From Prevotella sp. (GTDB taxonomy: Bacteria; Bacteroidota; Bacteroidia; Bacteroidales; Bacteroidaceae), in assembly GCA_016285075.1 (NCBI GenBank), contig JAEEQB010000002.1:62001-126000 (forward strand): a DNA stretch of 64,000 nucleotides. Direction: 5' to 3'. Below the pieces are notes generated by a model. That model saw only the letters and a program-made list of their open reading frames with translations. It searched no databases and was not told the DNA's origin. Positions 49,670 through 59,281 of this stretch are shown here, in pieces; within the stretch, counting starts at the first letter, position 1; each line of letters opens with the position of its first letter. Made by a program: the position numbers and the translations under genes.

Positions 49670-50941
49670 ATGAAAAAGAAACTATTCTTCGTGCTCCTCG
49701 GTACCGTCGTGTGTACAGGAGCCTTGGCCCAGGTGACGCCCTATGGATGGCGTGGCCCGGAACACAATGGTTATTATCCTGACAAAGGTTTGTTGAATCA
49801 ATGGGCAGAGGCTGGTCCTCAGATGGTTTTCGAGACAGAAGATGCTGGCAAAGGCTTTTCGTCGCCACTCGTGGTTGGCGACAAGATTCTCCTTACTGGT
49901 ATGAATGGTGACGAGAACGCAGAGGTGCTGAACTGCTATAACCTCAAAGGCGAGAAACTCTATACGGTTTCGTATGGCCACCCCTGGATGCGGTCTTATC
50001 CCGAGACTCGTACCACGCCCGCCGTCATGGATGGCAAAGCCTACGTAATCAGCGGCATGGGTGAAATCGTGTGTATCAACGTTGATGACGGTAAGATCCT
50101 ATGGACTGTTGACGGTGGCACGAAATACGAACGTCAGACCGGTATGTGGGGCACATCAGAATGTCCGCTGGTGTATGATGACAAGGTGATTTACACCCCA
50201 TGCGGCAATCAGACCACGATGGTGGCGCTCAACCGTAATACCGGCGAGGAAATATGGAAGACACGTCCACTCAATGAGAAGTCGGGCTATGTGTCGCCCA
50301 TCATGATCGAGTACAAAGGTAAACGTCAGATTGTAGGCTCCACCTGTCAGACAGCCTTTGGCGTTGACCCTGATACAGGAGAGATCATGTGGACCTTCGA
50401 CGACTGGGGACCCCGGCATACCGGCCAAGGCGGTCGTGGCCGTGACAACATTGCACCCAACTCAGCCTTATACAATGATGGCAAGATCTTCTTCTGTCAT
50501 GGTTATGACATCAATGGTTTCCAATTACAGCTATCCGATGATCTCAAGCAAGCTACACTCACATGGCGCACAGAGACACTCGATACCCATCACGGTGGCT
50601 ACGTGCTGGTGAATGGCAAGATCTTTGGCTCGAACTGGATCAACAATAACGACGGCAACTGGTGCTGCATTGACTGGAACACAGGTGAGACCAATTACGA
50701 AGAGAAGTGGACGGGAGGTGCTGGTAAAGGCTCCATCATCGCTGCCGACAATAAACTCTTCATTTACGACGAGCGCCGTGGTTTTGTCGGGCTTGTTAAT
50801 CCCACGTCTGAGAAGTTCGACGTGGTCAGCAAGTTCCGTGTTGCAAAAGGCAGCGGTCCCTACTGGGCACACATGTCCATCGACAACGGCATCCTCTACT
50901 TGCGTCATGGCGAGTACTTTGCGGCCTATCATATCAAATGA
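49670..50941 (+). CDS. Secreted PQQ-like beta-propeller protein
   Basis: 423 residues. Sec signal peptide ending GALA-QVTP. Full propeller: GWRGPEHNGYYPDKGLLNQW, NLKGEKLYTV, NVDDGKILWTVDGG, NRNTGEEIWK, DPDTGEIMWTFDDW and DWNTGETNYEEKW. Similar proteins are called outer-membrane-protein assembly factor BamB-like or PQQ-binding-like. Periplasmic. Last gene of the long operon; a terminator follows within 115 bases. Confidence 0.82.
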   Translation: MKKKLFFVLLGTVVCTGALAQVTPYGWRGPEHNGYYPDKGLLNQWAEAGPQMVFETEDAGKGFSSPLVVGDKILLTGMNGDENAEVLNCYNLKGEKLYTVSYGHPWMRSYPETRTTPAVMDGKAYVISGMGEIVCINVDDGKILWTVDGGTKYERQTGMWGTSECPLVYDDKVIYTPCGNQTTMVALNRNTGEEIWKTRPLNEKSGYVSPIMIEYKGKRQIVGSTCQTAFGVDPDTGEIMWTFDDWGPRHTGQGGRGRDNIAPNSALYNDGKIFFCHGYDINGFQLQLSDDLKQATLTWRTETLDTHHGGYVLVNGKIFGSNWINNNDGNWCCIDWNTGETNYEEKWTGGAGKGSIIAADNKLFIYDERRGFVGLVNPTSEKFDVVSKFRVAKGSGPYWAHMSIDNGILYLRHGEYFAAYHIK

Positions 50942-50955
50942 TAGAAGGCTTGGAC

Positions 50956-51021
50956 TTTACCGGCACTAAACTCCCAGTTTACCGGCACTAAACTCCCGGT
51001 TTACCGCCACTAAACTGCAGG
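50956..51021 (+). repeat. Three 22-base tandem repeats
   Basis: Units at 50956-50977, 50978-50999 and 51000-51021 share tttaccg(g/c)cactaaact. Units 1 and 2 differ at one position. The third runs into the terminator stem. No spacers lie between units, so this is not a CRISPR array. Its start is 15 bases after the propeller gene stop. Confidence 0.8.
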
Positions 51022-51054
51022 TTTGCTAAATGTAAATCTGCAGTTTCTTTTTTT
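51012..51054 (+). terminator. Terminator at the end of the terpenoid-redox operon
   Basis: aaactgcaggttt (51012-51024) pairs with aaatctgcagttt (51034-51046), 12 of 13 bases, loop of 9, followed by ctttttttt. It is the first clear terminator after the one at 27313-27343. Confidence 0.78.
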
Positions 51055-51354
51055 ACTATGTTGTGAAAGTGTCCTTCTGATAGCCTCATGCCTTTTCATC
51101 TGATTTCTCTTCATCATTGTTCAAACTTTGGCCAGCGCTTCGTAAGTGCTCAGGCGGCTGAGCCTGGGGTGGGTTCTTCTATGCTGCAAATCAAATGAAT
51201 GGCCTCGGCTCCTCTTGTTTTTGTCTGCTTTTCTCGATGAAGAGTGGTGTCTTATTTGTGCAAATAAAGCGGTCATTATGGCGTGGATTCATGAAAAAAC
51301 GTGTCAGAATGCAACTTTTTTATAAATTTATTCGTTTTTTGTGAATTTTATTCA
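51055..51354. other. Intergenic region without recognised genes
   Basis: About 300 bases with no convincing frame on either strand. A short GC-rich patch (51130-51180) contains loosely self-complementary sequence (cagcgctt, ctcaggcggctgagcc). AT content rises sharply towards the SusC promoter near 51355. Nothing else is supported. Confidence 0.5.
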
Positions 51355-51362
51355 TACCTTTG
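51355..51362 (+). promoter_or_regulatory. Probable promoter (-7 box) of the SusC operon
   Basis: TACCTTTG matches TAnnTTTG. The -33 element is not clear. The gene start is 248 bases further, which leaves a long leader holding the repeats at 51451-51560. Confidence 0.6.
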
Positions 51363-51450
51363 CAAACTCATAGGCGTTGTACCAAAGGACAATGCCTTGT
51401 TTTGGGTATCAACCGTACCGATGAAAATAGCCAGCCACGACGGCAAACGT

Positions 51451-51560
51451 AAGAGAGGAAATAACACCGCGCTGGTGTATGAATGAAAGAGAGGAAGCAC
51501 TACCGCCGAGGAGGTGGGACAATGGAAGAGAGGAGAAGGCAGCACCGCAATGGCGTGTGT
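51451..51560 (+). repeat. Three imperfect 36-38 base repeats in the SusC leader
   Basis: The unit starts with aagagaggaa and carries an accgc box about 15 bases later; copies begin at 51451, 51487 and 51525. Each contains a small self-complementary piece, such as caccgcgctggtg in the first. They lie inside the transcribed leader, so they may act in RNA-level control, though no known riboswitch is recognised. Confidence 0.45.
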
Positions 51561-51609
51561 AGAAAACGTACAAAAACCACAAATTAATATTAACAAAAGA
51601 GAGATTTTT

Positions 51610-54600
51610 ATGGAAAAAAGACTAACGATGCTCCTTGCCGCGCTGTTCCTTTCAGTAGGAATGGCTTTGGCACAGACAAAGGTTAGCGGTACCGTCATTT
51701 CTCAGGACGACAACGAGCCCATTATAGGTGCCTCGGTGGTTGTCCAGGGATCGAGGACGGGTGTCGTGACCGATGCTAACGGACATTTCACGCTGACGGT
51801 CCCCGCCGGCAAGAAAATCACGGTGAGCTACATTGGCATGGAGAGCCAGACGCTGACGCCGAAGGCTTCCATGCGTGTCCTGCTCCGTCCTGACGCCAGC
51901 GCGCTGGACGAGGTGGTTGTAACGGGTATGCAGAAGGTGGATAAGCGCCTGTTTACAGGTTCTACCACGAAGATTGCTGCCTCAGAAGCCAAAATTGATG
52001 GTATGGCCGACATCTCGCGTTCGCTGGAAGGACGTGCTGCCGGTGTCAGCGTGCAGAACGTGAGCGGTACGTTCGGTACGGCTCCGAAGATCCGTGTGCG
52101 TGGTGCTACCTCTATCTATGGTAACTCGAAGCCCCTTTGGGTGGTGGATGGTGTGATCATGGAGGACGTGACCGACGTATCGGCCGACGACCTGTCGAGC
52201 GGTGACGCCAACACGCTGATCTCAAGTGCTATTGCCGGACTGAACTCTGACGATATCGAGACCTTCGACATTCTGAAGGACGGTAGTGCTACCTCTATAT
52301 ATGGTGCGCGCGCGATGGCTGGTGTGATTGTCATCACGACCAAGAAAGGTAAGCAGGGTCAGGCCCGTATCAACTACACTGGTGAGTACACCATGCGTCT
52401 GAAGCCCAGCTACTCTACGTTCAACATCATGAACTCACAGGACCAGATGGGTATTTATCAGGAGATGCAGCAGAAGGGTTACCTGAACTATGCTGAGACT
52501 TCGAATGCAGCCTCCAGCGGTGTGTATGGTAAGATGTACCAGCTGATCACTGAGTATGACGCATCCAAGGGACAGTTCGGTCTGCCTAACACTGCCGAGG
52601 CCCGTGCCGACTACCTGCGTCAGGCGGAGTTCCGTAACACCAACTGGTTTGACGAGCTCTTCTCGAACTCCATCCAGCATAACCATTCGGTGAGCATTGC
52701 CACAGGTACTGACAAGTCGCAGACCTACGCTTCTGTTTCGGCCATGTTCGACCCAGGTTGGACAAAGCAGTCGAAGGTGGAGCGTTATACCGCCAACCTG
52801 AACAATACATTCAACCTGTCGAAGCAGCTGACCTTCAATATGATTGCCAACAGCAGCATCCGTAAGCAGCGTGCTCCGGGTACACTGGCTGCCGAGACTG
52901 ACGTGGTGAGTGGCGAGGTGCACCGTTCGTTCGATATCAACCCCTATAGCTACGCCTTGAATACCTCTCGTGCGCTGGACCGTGACACGTACTACACACG
53001 TAACTATGCTCCGTTCAACATCATGCATGAGCTGGAGAACAACTATATTGACGTGGAAGTGTTCGACATCCGCGTTCAGGGTGAGCTTCGCTGGAAGCCC
53101 ATCCAGAAGGTGGAACTGGCTGCCCTGGGTGCCGTGAAGTACAACCAGGCTACTCAGAACCACTCCATCCTGGATGACTCGAACCAGGCTTTGGCCTATC
53201 GGGCTATGCCTACCTCGACCATCCGTAGCAATAACCCCTTCCTCTATACGGATCCTGATAACCCATACGCACTGCCTATCACGGTGCTTCCCAATGGTGG
53301 TATCTACAACAAGACAACGAACAAGATGAGTGCATGGGACTTCCGTGCAACAGCTTCGTATAACGATGTATTTGCCAACGATCACATTGTGAACCTGTAT
53401 GGTGGTATGGAGGTGAACAACATTGACCGCACCTACGACTGGTTCCGTGGTTGGGGCATGCAGTACTCGCTGGGTGAGATAGCTAACTATGCCTATGAGG
53501 TGTTCAAGAAGGGTGCAGAGGAAAACACTCAGTACTTCAAGCTGGAGAACACCCACGAGCGTCGTGCTGCCTTCTTCGGCACCGCCACCTATTCTTATAA
53601 GGGACGCTATACCTTGAACGGTACCATCCGTTACGAGGGTTCCAACAAGCTGGGTAAGAGCCGCTCTTCGCGTTGGCTGCCCACATGGAACGTGTCGGGT
53701 GCTTGGAATGCCCACGAGGAGCCTTGGTTCGAGAATGTGTTCCACAACACACTGAGCCATGCTACGCTGAAGGCATCTTATTCGCTGACTGCTGAGAGCG
53801 GTCCCAGCTGGGTTACCAATTCGCTGCCAGTCATCAAGAGTTATATCCCCTGGCGTCCCTTCACTGGTGTACGTGAGAGCGGACTCGAAGAGAGCGACCG
53901 TGCCAACGGTGAACTGACTTTCGAGAAGAAACATGAGTTGAACCTTGGCGTACAGTTTGGTTTCTTCGACAACCGCATCAACTTTGAGTTCGACTGGTAC
54001 AAGCGTAACAACTATGACCTGATTGGTATCGTGAACACCCAGATGGGTGGTGAGAAGTACGGTAACGTGGCTTCGATGAAGTCGAATGGTGTGGAGCTGA
54101 GCCTCACCACGACCAATGTGAAGACGAAGGACTTCAGCTGGACCACAAACTTTATTTATTCTCACACTCACAACGAGGTGACTGAGCTGGAGAACAACCA
54201 GCGTGTCATTGACCTCATTACAGGCCAGGGCTTCGCTATGGAGGGCTATCCCGTCCGTTCGCTGTTCAGCATTCCTTTCCGTGGGCTGACCGATGAGGGT
54301 CTGCCTCAGTTCCTCGACCAGGACGGTGAGATTACCTCTACGGGTATCTATTTCCAGACCCGTGAGAAGGAAAAGATGGGCTTCCTGGAGTACAGCGGCT
54401 CTGTCGATCCTACCGATGTGGGTTCGTTTGGCAACCTGTTCAAGTACAAGGGCTTGAGCCTGAACGTGTTCATTACTTATTCATTCGGCAATGTAGTGCG
54501 CCTTGACCCGGTGTTCAAGAACCAATACAACGACCTGAACTCCATGCCTAAGGAGTTTGCCAACCGTTGGGTGGTGCCTGGCGACGAGGAGAAGACCACC

Positions 54601-54924
54601 ATCCCCGTGATTGCTTCGAAGCGTCAGAACAGGAACGACTCTGACCTGAGCTATGCCTACAACGCCTACAACTATTCTACTGAGCGTGTGGCCAAGGGTG
54701 ACTTCATCCGCATGAAGGAGGTTTCGCTGGGCTACGAGTTCCCGAAGACCATTACCGACCCGCTGAGGGTGAACAACCTCTCGCTGAAGCTGCAGGCTAC
54801 GAACCTGTTCCTTATCTATGCCGACAAGAAACTGAACGGTCAGGATCCTGAGTTCTTCAATACCGGTGGTGTGGCAGTGCCTCTGCCTAAGCAGTTCACA
54901 CTGACCCTCCGTGTGGGAATCTAA
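51610..54924 (+). CDS. SusC/RagA-type TonB-dependent outer-membrane transporter
   Basis: 1104 residues from the ATG at 51610 (MEKRLTMLLAALFLSVGMALAQ is the signal peptide; the frame is open upstream). N-terminal CarboxypepD_reg-like domain (VSGTVISQDDNEPIIGASV), DEVVVTG segment, plug (about 120-260, RGATSIYGNSKPLWVVDG and GSATSIYGARAMAGVIVITT), then the 22-strand barrel ending TLTLRVGI. It imports a nutrient with its SusD partner, powered by TonB. The substrate is not visible; no glycosidase is in the locus. Confidence 0.95.
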   Translation: MEKRLTMLLAALFLSVGMALAQTKVSGTVISQDDNEPIIGASVVVQGSRTGVVTDANGHFTLTVPAGKKITVSYIGMESQTLTPKASMRVLLRPDASALDEVVVTGMQKVDKRLFTGSTTKIAASEAKIDGMADISRSLEGRAAGVSVQNVSGTFGTAPKIRVRGATSIYGNSKPLWVVDGVIMEDVTDVSADDLSSGDANTLISSAIAGLNSDDIETFDILKDGSATSIYGARAMAGVIVITTKKGKQGQARINYTGEYTMRLKPSYSTFNIMNSQDQMGIYQEMQQKGYLNYAETSNAASSGVYGKMYQLITEYDASKGQFGLPNTAEARADYLRQAEFRNTNWFDELFSNSIQHNHSVSIATGTDKSQTYASVSAMFDPGWTKQSKVERYTANLNNTFNLSKQLTFNMIANSSIRKQRAPGTLAAETDVVSGEVHRSFDINPYSYALNTSRALDRDTYYTRNYAPFNIMHELENNYIDVEVFDIRVQGELRWKPIQKVELAALGAVKYNQATQNHSILDDSNQALAYRAMPTSTIRSNNPFLYTDPDNPYALPITVLPNGGIYNKTTNKMSAWDFRATASYNDVFANDHIVNLYGGMEVNNIDRTYDWFRGWGMQYSLGEIANYAYEVFKKGAEENTQYFKLENTHERRAAFFGTATYSYKGRYTLNGTIRYEGSNKLGKSRSSRWLPTWNVSGAWNAHEEPWFENVFHNTLSHATLKASYSLTAESGPSWVTNSLPVIKSYIPWRPFTGVRESGLEESDRANGELTFEKKHELNLGVQFGFFDNRINFEFDWYKRNNYDLIGIVNTQMGGEKYGNVASMKSNGVELSLTTTNVKTKDFSWTTNFIYSHTHNEVTELENNQRVIDLITGQGFAMEGYPVRSLFSIPFRGLTDEGLPQFLDQDGEITSTGIYFQTREKEKMGFLEYSGSVDPTDVGSFGNLFKYKGLSLNVFITYSFGNVVRLDPVFKNQYNDLNSMPKEFANRWVVPGDEEKTTIPVIASKRQNRNDSDLSYAYNAYNYSTERVAKGDFIRMKEVSLGYEFPKTITDPLRVNNLSLKLQATNLFLIYADKKLNGQDPEFFNTGGVAVPLPKQFTLTLRVGI

Positions 54925-54971
54925 GAAAGGAAAAAGGTAAATAAGTAAAACAGTAAATATACGAGATTATT

Positions 54972-56729
54972 ATGAAGAAATATATAGGAATTTCAATCAT
55001 TGCGGTGGCTATGGGCTTAGGCCTGACATCCTGCAACGATTTCCTCGACAAGCTGCCTGACAACCGAACGGAGGCCAACACCGAGGAAAAGGTTCAGCGA
55101 CTGCTTGTTGCCGCCTATCCCACCCACGACCACATGGCATTCACTGAGTATGCTTCGGACAATGTGGACGATATGGGTGCCAACAACCCCTATTCCGACC
55201 GCTTCATCGACCAGCTGTATAGCTGGACGGACGTGACCGAGACCGATAACCAGGATCCTGAGTCATACTGGATGGATCTCTACCAGTGTGTTGAGACTGC
55301 GAACCTTGCCCTGGAAGGCCTGGAGTCGATGGGTGGTGCCACCACCAAGACACTGAAGGAGATGGAGGCTGAGGCACTGCTGTGCCGTGCATACGCTCAC
55401 TTCATGCTGGTGAACCTCTTTGCTCCTCACTATGATGTCAACAATACATCGGCCCTGGGCGTGTCTTATGTCACAGAGTCGGAAAAAGAGCTGAATCCTC
55501 AGTATCAGCGTGAGACGGTGCATCAGAACTATGCTCATATCCAGGCTGACCTTGAAGCAGCCCTGCCTAATGTGGGTGACAGCTATTTCTCAGCGCCTAA
55601 GTATCACTTCAATAAGCTGGCAGCATACGCCTTTGCCACTCGCTTCTATCTGTATTATGAAAAGTATGACAAGGCTGTTGAGTGTGCCAATGTTGTGTTG
55701 GGAAGCAATCCGCGTGCTATGTTGCGCGACTACCAGGCCATAGGCGCTATGACCCGTGACTTCGAGCCTGTAGCCCAGCACAATATCGAGGCTACCCTGA
55801 AGTGCAACCTCCTGCTGATGACTTCGTACTCCAACCAGCCCATCAACTTCGGTCCTTATTACACAGGTAAGCGTTATTCGCACAATGCCTACATAGGTGG
55901 CAACGAAGACATCGATGCTATTGCCAATGCCCTGTGGAAGGAAACCATTCCCTCAGATCAGACAGGTTATCAGTCCTACTATTTCCAAGTGGTGCGTTAT
56001 TCGGGTACCAACCTCAATACATGGGTGACCTGGCGTCTGCCTTATCTGTTTGAGTATACCGATCCTGTAGCTGGCATCGGTTTCCGTCATACTGTATACA
56101 ATGCATTCACTGGCGACGAGGTGTTGCTGAACCGTGCCGAGGCTTACATCATGCTGGGTGACTATGACCGTGCTGCCGCAGACATGACTGTCTGGATGCA
56201 GAACATCAGCCGTACTGCCGATAGGGAAGGACTGACCCTGACTCCCGAGTCTATTACGGAGAAGATGGATAAGATTCAGTATTCCTACACTCAGAACTAT
56301 GTGAGGAATGCACAAGGTGCCATCATCCAAACCAAGTCCAAGAAAGACTCGGTGATTACTGTGGGTACTGATGAGGGTACACTTTCCACGCTGAAGAAGC
56401 ACTTGCACCCGAAGTTTGCCATTGATGCAGAAGGTTCTATCCAGGAGAGCATGATTCAGGCCCTGCTGGCCATGCGTCGTGTGGAGACCATGCACGAAGG
56501 CAAGCGCTGGTTCGACATCAAGCGCTGGGGCATCCGTATCCCCCGTCGTGTGATGGACAGCAGCGGCAAGCCCAAGGAGATTACTGACTGGCTGGAGGTG
56601 GACGACCTGCGCCGCGCCATCCAGATACCTATGAAAGTAAAGGATGCAGGCTACGAGCCTAACCCTCGCGCAACCTCTGACAATGGCGGAGGTCAGCTTA
56701 TTGACGAACAATACATGTTAAAGGATTGA
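54972..56729 (+). CDS. SusD/RagB-type substrate-binding lipoprotein
   Basis: 585 residues. Lipobox LTSC (Cys about 21) followed by NDFLDKLPDN, the usual SusD start. TPR-like helical body (EAEALLCRAYAHFMLVNLFA, LAAYAFATRFYLY) and the C-terminal substrate-binding half with RVETMHEGKRWFDIKRWG. Lid over the SusC barrel on the cell surface. Starts 47 bases after susC. Confidence 0.95.
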   Translation: MKKYIGISIIAVAMGLGLTSCNDFLDKLPDNRTEANTEEKVQRLLVAAYPTHDHMAFTEYASDNVDDMGANNPYSDRFIDQLYSWTDVTETDNQDPESYWMDLYQCVETANLALEGLESMGGATTKTLKEMEAEALLCRAYAHFMLVNLFAPHYDVNNTSALGVSYVTESEKELNPQYQRETVHQNYAHIQADLEAALPNVGDSYFSAPKYHFNKLAAYAFATRFYLYYEKYDKAVECANVVLGSNPRAMLRDYQAIGAMTRDFEPVAQHNIEATLKCNLLLMTSYSNQPINFGPYYTGKRYSHNAYIGGNEDIDAIANALWKETIPSDQTGYQSYYFQVVRYSGTNLNTWVTWRLPYLFEYTDPVAGIGFRHTVYNAFTGDEVLLNRAEAYIMLGDYDRAAADMTVWMQNISRTADREGLTLTPESITEKMDKIQYSYTQNYVRNAQGAIIQTKSKKDSVITVGTDEGTLSTLKKHLHPKFAIDAEGSIQESMIQALLAMRRVETMHEGKRWFDIKRWGIRIPRRVMDSSGKPKEITDWLEVDDLRRAIQIPMKVKDAGYEPNPRATSDNGGGQLIDEQYMLKD

Positions 56730-56733
56730 GTAT

Positions 56734-57681
56734 ATGAAAAAGAATATATTATATGTACTTCCGATAATGCTGATGGGCTTTGTACTCACTTCCTGCGAGA
56801 AGGACGAGATCAAGCCGGAAAGCGTGATCGTGGCTGACAGCTACGTGCAGAATGACTTCGACAAGTGGCTGGAGGTGAATTATGTGAATCCCTACAATAT
56901 CGATTTCAAGTATCGTTATGAGGAGATTGAGAGCGACTACAACTACTATACGGTTCCTGCCAACATGGATAATGCCATCAAGATGGCACATATCCTGAAG
57001 TACCTTTGCATGGAGACCTACGATGAGGTGGCTGGCATTGAGTTTACCCGCGCCAACTTCCCCAAGATGTTCTACCTGATTGGTGAGTGGGAATATCGTA
57101 ACAACGGTTCTTACATCCTCGGTACCGCCGAGGGAGGCAAGAAGATTCTGCTGGCTGGTATCAACTACCTGGATGCTGTGCTTGATGGCACATGGGGTGA
57201 TAGAGGCTCATTAGCCGCCAACATCAACCACTATTACGTCAAAACCATCCATCATGAGTTCACTCACATTCTGAACCAGACGCGTGATTACCCCACCTCG
57301 TTCCAGGAGGTGACGGGTTCCTCATATGTCAACGACAGCCAGTTCTCTGAGCCTTACAATACAGCTTACCCGAAGCGTGGTTTTATTTCAGCCTATGCTC
57401 AGACCGAACCGAGGGAAGACTTTGCCGAAATGCTTTCTGAGTACATCACTCACACTCCTGATGAGTGGGAAGAAATGCTGCAGAACGCTGAGGGAACGTG
57501 GAGTCAGGATCCCGATCAGACAACCTCGGGCCGTGTGCTTATTGAGCAGAAGCTCGACATTGTCCGTGCCTACATGAGTGAGACGTGGAACATCGACATT
57601 GATGAACTGCGTGACTGCATCCTGACCCGTCAGGCTAACCTGGTGAGCGGAAAGGTGGATCTTGATGACATTTCGCTTTAA
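56734..57681 (+). CDS. Substrate-import-associated zinc metallohydrolase lipoprotein (HExxH)
   Basis: 315 residues. Lipobox LTSC (Cys21). Zinc site HEFTH (174-178) in TIHHEFTHILNQ, with DFAEMLSEYIT supplying the likely third ligand. This matches the lipoprotein family that regularly sits beside SusC/SusD pairs and is thought to cleave the imported substrate, perhaps a peptide. Starts 4 bases after SusD. Surface or periplasmic lipoprotein. Confidence 0.9.
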   Translation: MKKNILYVLPIMLMGFVLTSCEKDEIKPESVIVADSYVQNDFDKWLEVNYVNPYNIDFKYRYEEIESDYNYYTVPANMDNAIKMAHILKYLCMETYDEVAGIEFTRANFPKMFYLIGEWEYRNNGSYILGTAEGGKKILLAGINYLDAVLDGTWGDRGSLAANINHYYVKTIHHEFTHILNQTRDYPTSFQEVTGSSYVNDSQFSEPYNTAYPKRGFISAYAQTEPREDFAEMLSEYITHTPDEWEEMLQNAEGTWSQDPDQTTSGRVLIEQKLDIVRAYMSETWNIDIDELRDCILTRQANLVSGKVDLDDISL

Positions 57682-57701
57682 TTGATAATTGAAAAATGAT
57701 A

Positions 57702-59261
57702 ATGAAGAAGTATATGAAGAAGATATTTGTATTTCTGCTATTGGCGCTTCCTTCACTGATGCTCCAGTCGTGTCTGAAGGATCAGGAGGACGTGTTCGAC
57801 GAGACCGCTTCGGCACGTATGGCCAATTATCTGAAGAATGCGAATGACGTGCTGACAGGTGCTGCCAACGGCTGGGTGCTGGACTACTATCCCGACCGCG
57901 AGCAGAGCTATGGCGGCTACGTCTATACCTTGAAGTTTGACGGACAGAACGTGGAAGTGCGCTCAGAACTGAACGGTGATGAGAAGTCCCATACCAGCCT
58001 CTATAAGCTTGTGGGCGACGATGGTCCCGTCCTCACTTTCGATACCTATAATGAAGTGCTTCACTATTTTGCCACACCTTGGGGCAGCTCGGGCGGCTAC
58101 GAGGCCTACGATGGTGACTTCGAGCTCATCATCATGGAGGCTACCCCTCAGAAGGTGACCTTGAAAGGTAAGCGCTCTGGCAACACGATGTATATGTATC
58201 CCCTGCAGCGTTCTGCCGAGGAATATATGAACGACGTGGTGAGCCTGCAGGCTGACCTGCCTATCGTGGGTGCTAAAGGTAAGATTGGTACAGCTGATGT
58301 CAATATGAGTCTTACCCTGAAGGATGAAGACCACCACATGGACATAGAAACGCCCGACACGGCTTTCTCAGCTCCCTATGTGTTCTACGACAAAGGTATC
58401 CGCTTCTACCAGCCCGTTGAGATTGGTGGCAAGAGCATCTACCAGATGGAGTACGACAACGACGCCGTCACCCTGACCTGTACCGACGAAGGTTCTACTG
58501 ACGTGAGCCTGGCTGGTATTCTGTCGCCCGCTTCCATCATCAAGGCTACGGGCAACACCATCGCCTTCGACGATAACCCCGGCTCGAAGTCTTACACCAT
58601 CAACAAGCTGGAGCAGTTTACCCTCACGCCTCAGGTGGACTGGATTAAGGTAAGCACCAGTGGCAACACCCTCACCATCAGCGTTGACGAGAATGCTACT
58701 GGCGAGATGCGTTCAGGTAACATCCTCATTGAGGTGGGTGCGCTGAAGAGTACTATCACCGTGTCGCAGGCAGAGTTCGAGAAGGACATCCTGGGCGACT
58801 ACGTCCTGACCTACGAATATGAAGAGGAAGGTCAAACAGTGAAAGCTACTGGCGACGCTACCCTCTACCAGGATGAGACTGGCATGTACATGAGGGTTGA
58901 CCTCGGCTGGTGGCAGTTCACGGCACCTCTGCAGTACGATGAAAAGACGATGACCTTCCTTTGGGAGAGCGGTGTGTTTATTGGTGACTATAAGGGGCGC
59001 TACTACATTGCTCCTATCTTCCTCGATGAAGAAATGAGGAGAAATACAGGTTACGCTTCTGGCTATTTCGCGGAACTCACCATTTCTCATGACGAGAATG
59101 GTACTCATGGTCTGTGGCACGGTATCTTCGAAGATGATCCTACTGTACCCATTTCAATCTATCTCTATGCTTATAGTTCGATGGATTTCTCTGGCGAGAC
59201 CGCTGTCGGTTATCTGGAGATTATGCAAAATGTGACCATGCAGAAGAAGACAAACAAATAA
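57702..59261 (+). CDS. DUF4302/BACON-like lipoprotein
   Basis: 519 residues from the ATG at 57702 (57696 also in frame, but lies in spacer repeat). Lipobox LQSC. The N-terminal part (ANYLKNANDVLTGAANGWVLDYYPDREQSYGGY) is the DUF4302 start. A BACON-like domain follows at about residues 295-355 (LTPQVDWIKVSTSGNTLTIS, SGNILIEVGALKSTITVSQ). Its C-terminal part is a beta-rich domain ending in a membrane-distal helix. Probably surface-exposed helper of the SusC/SusD system. Confidence 0.82.
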   Translation: MKKYMKKIFVFLLLALPSLMLQSCLKDQEDVFDETASARMANYLKNANDVLTGAANGWVLDYYPDREQSYGGYVYTLKFDGQNVEVRSELNGDEKSHTSLYKLVGDDGPVLTFDTYNEVLHYFATPWGSSGGYEAYDGDFELIIMEATPQKVTLKGKRSGNTMYMYPLQRSAEEYMNDVVSLQADLPIVGAKGKIGTADVNMSLTLKDEDHHMDIETPDTAFSAPYVFYDKGIRFYQPVEIGGKSIYQMEYDNDAVTLTCTDEGSTDVSLAGILSPASIIKATGNTIAFDDNPGSKSYTINKLEQFTLTPQVDWIKVSTSGNTLTISVDENATGEMRSGNILIEVGALKSTITVSQAEFEKDILGDYVLTYEYEEEGQTVKATGDATLYQDETGMYMRVDLGWWQFTAPLQYDEKTMTFLWESGVFIGDYKGRYYIAPIFLDEEMRRNTGYASGYFAELTISHDENGTHGLWHGIFEDDPTVPISIYLYAYSSMDFSGETAVGYLEIMQNVTMQKKTNK

Positions 59262-59281
59262 CACTGAAAAGGTATATGATT

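Noticed and set aside
50956..51021. Possible CRISPR array
   Set aside because: The 22-base units abut with no spacers, and no cas gene is present.
52435..54171. Long minus-strand open frame (578 codons) opposite SusC
   Set aside because: SusC is unambiguous on the + strand; the opposite frame has no known motifs and arises from codon bias.
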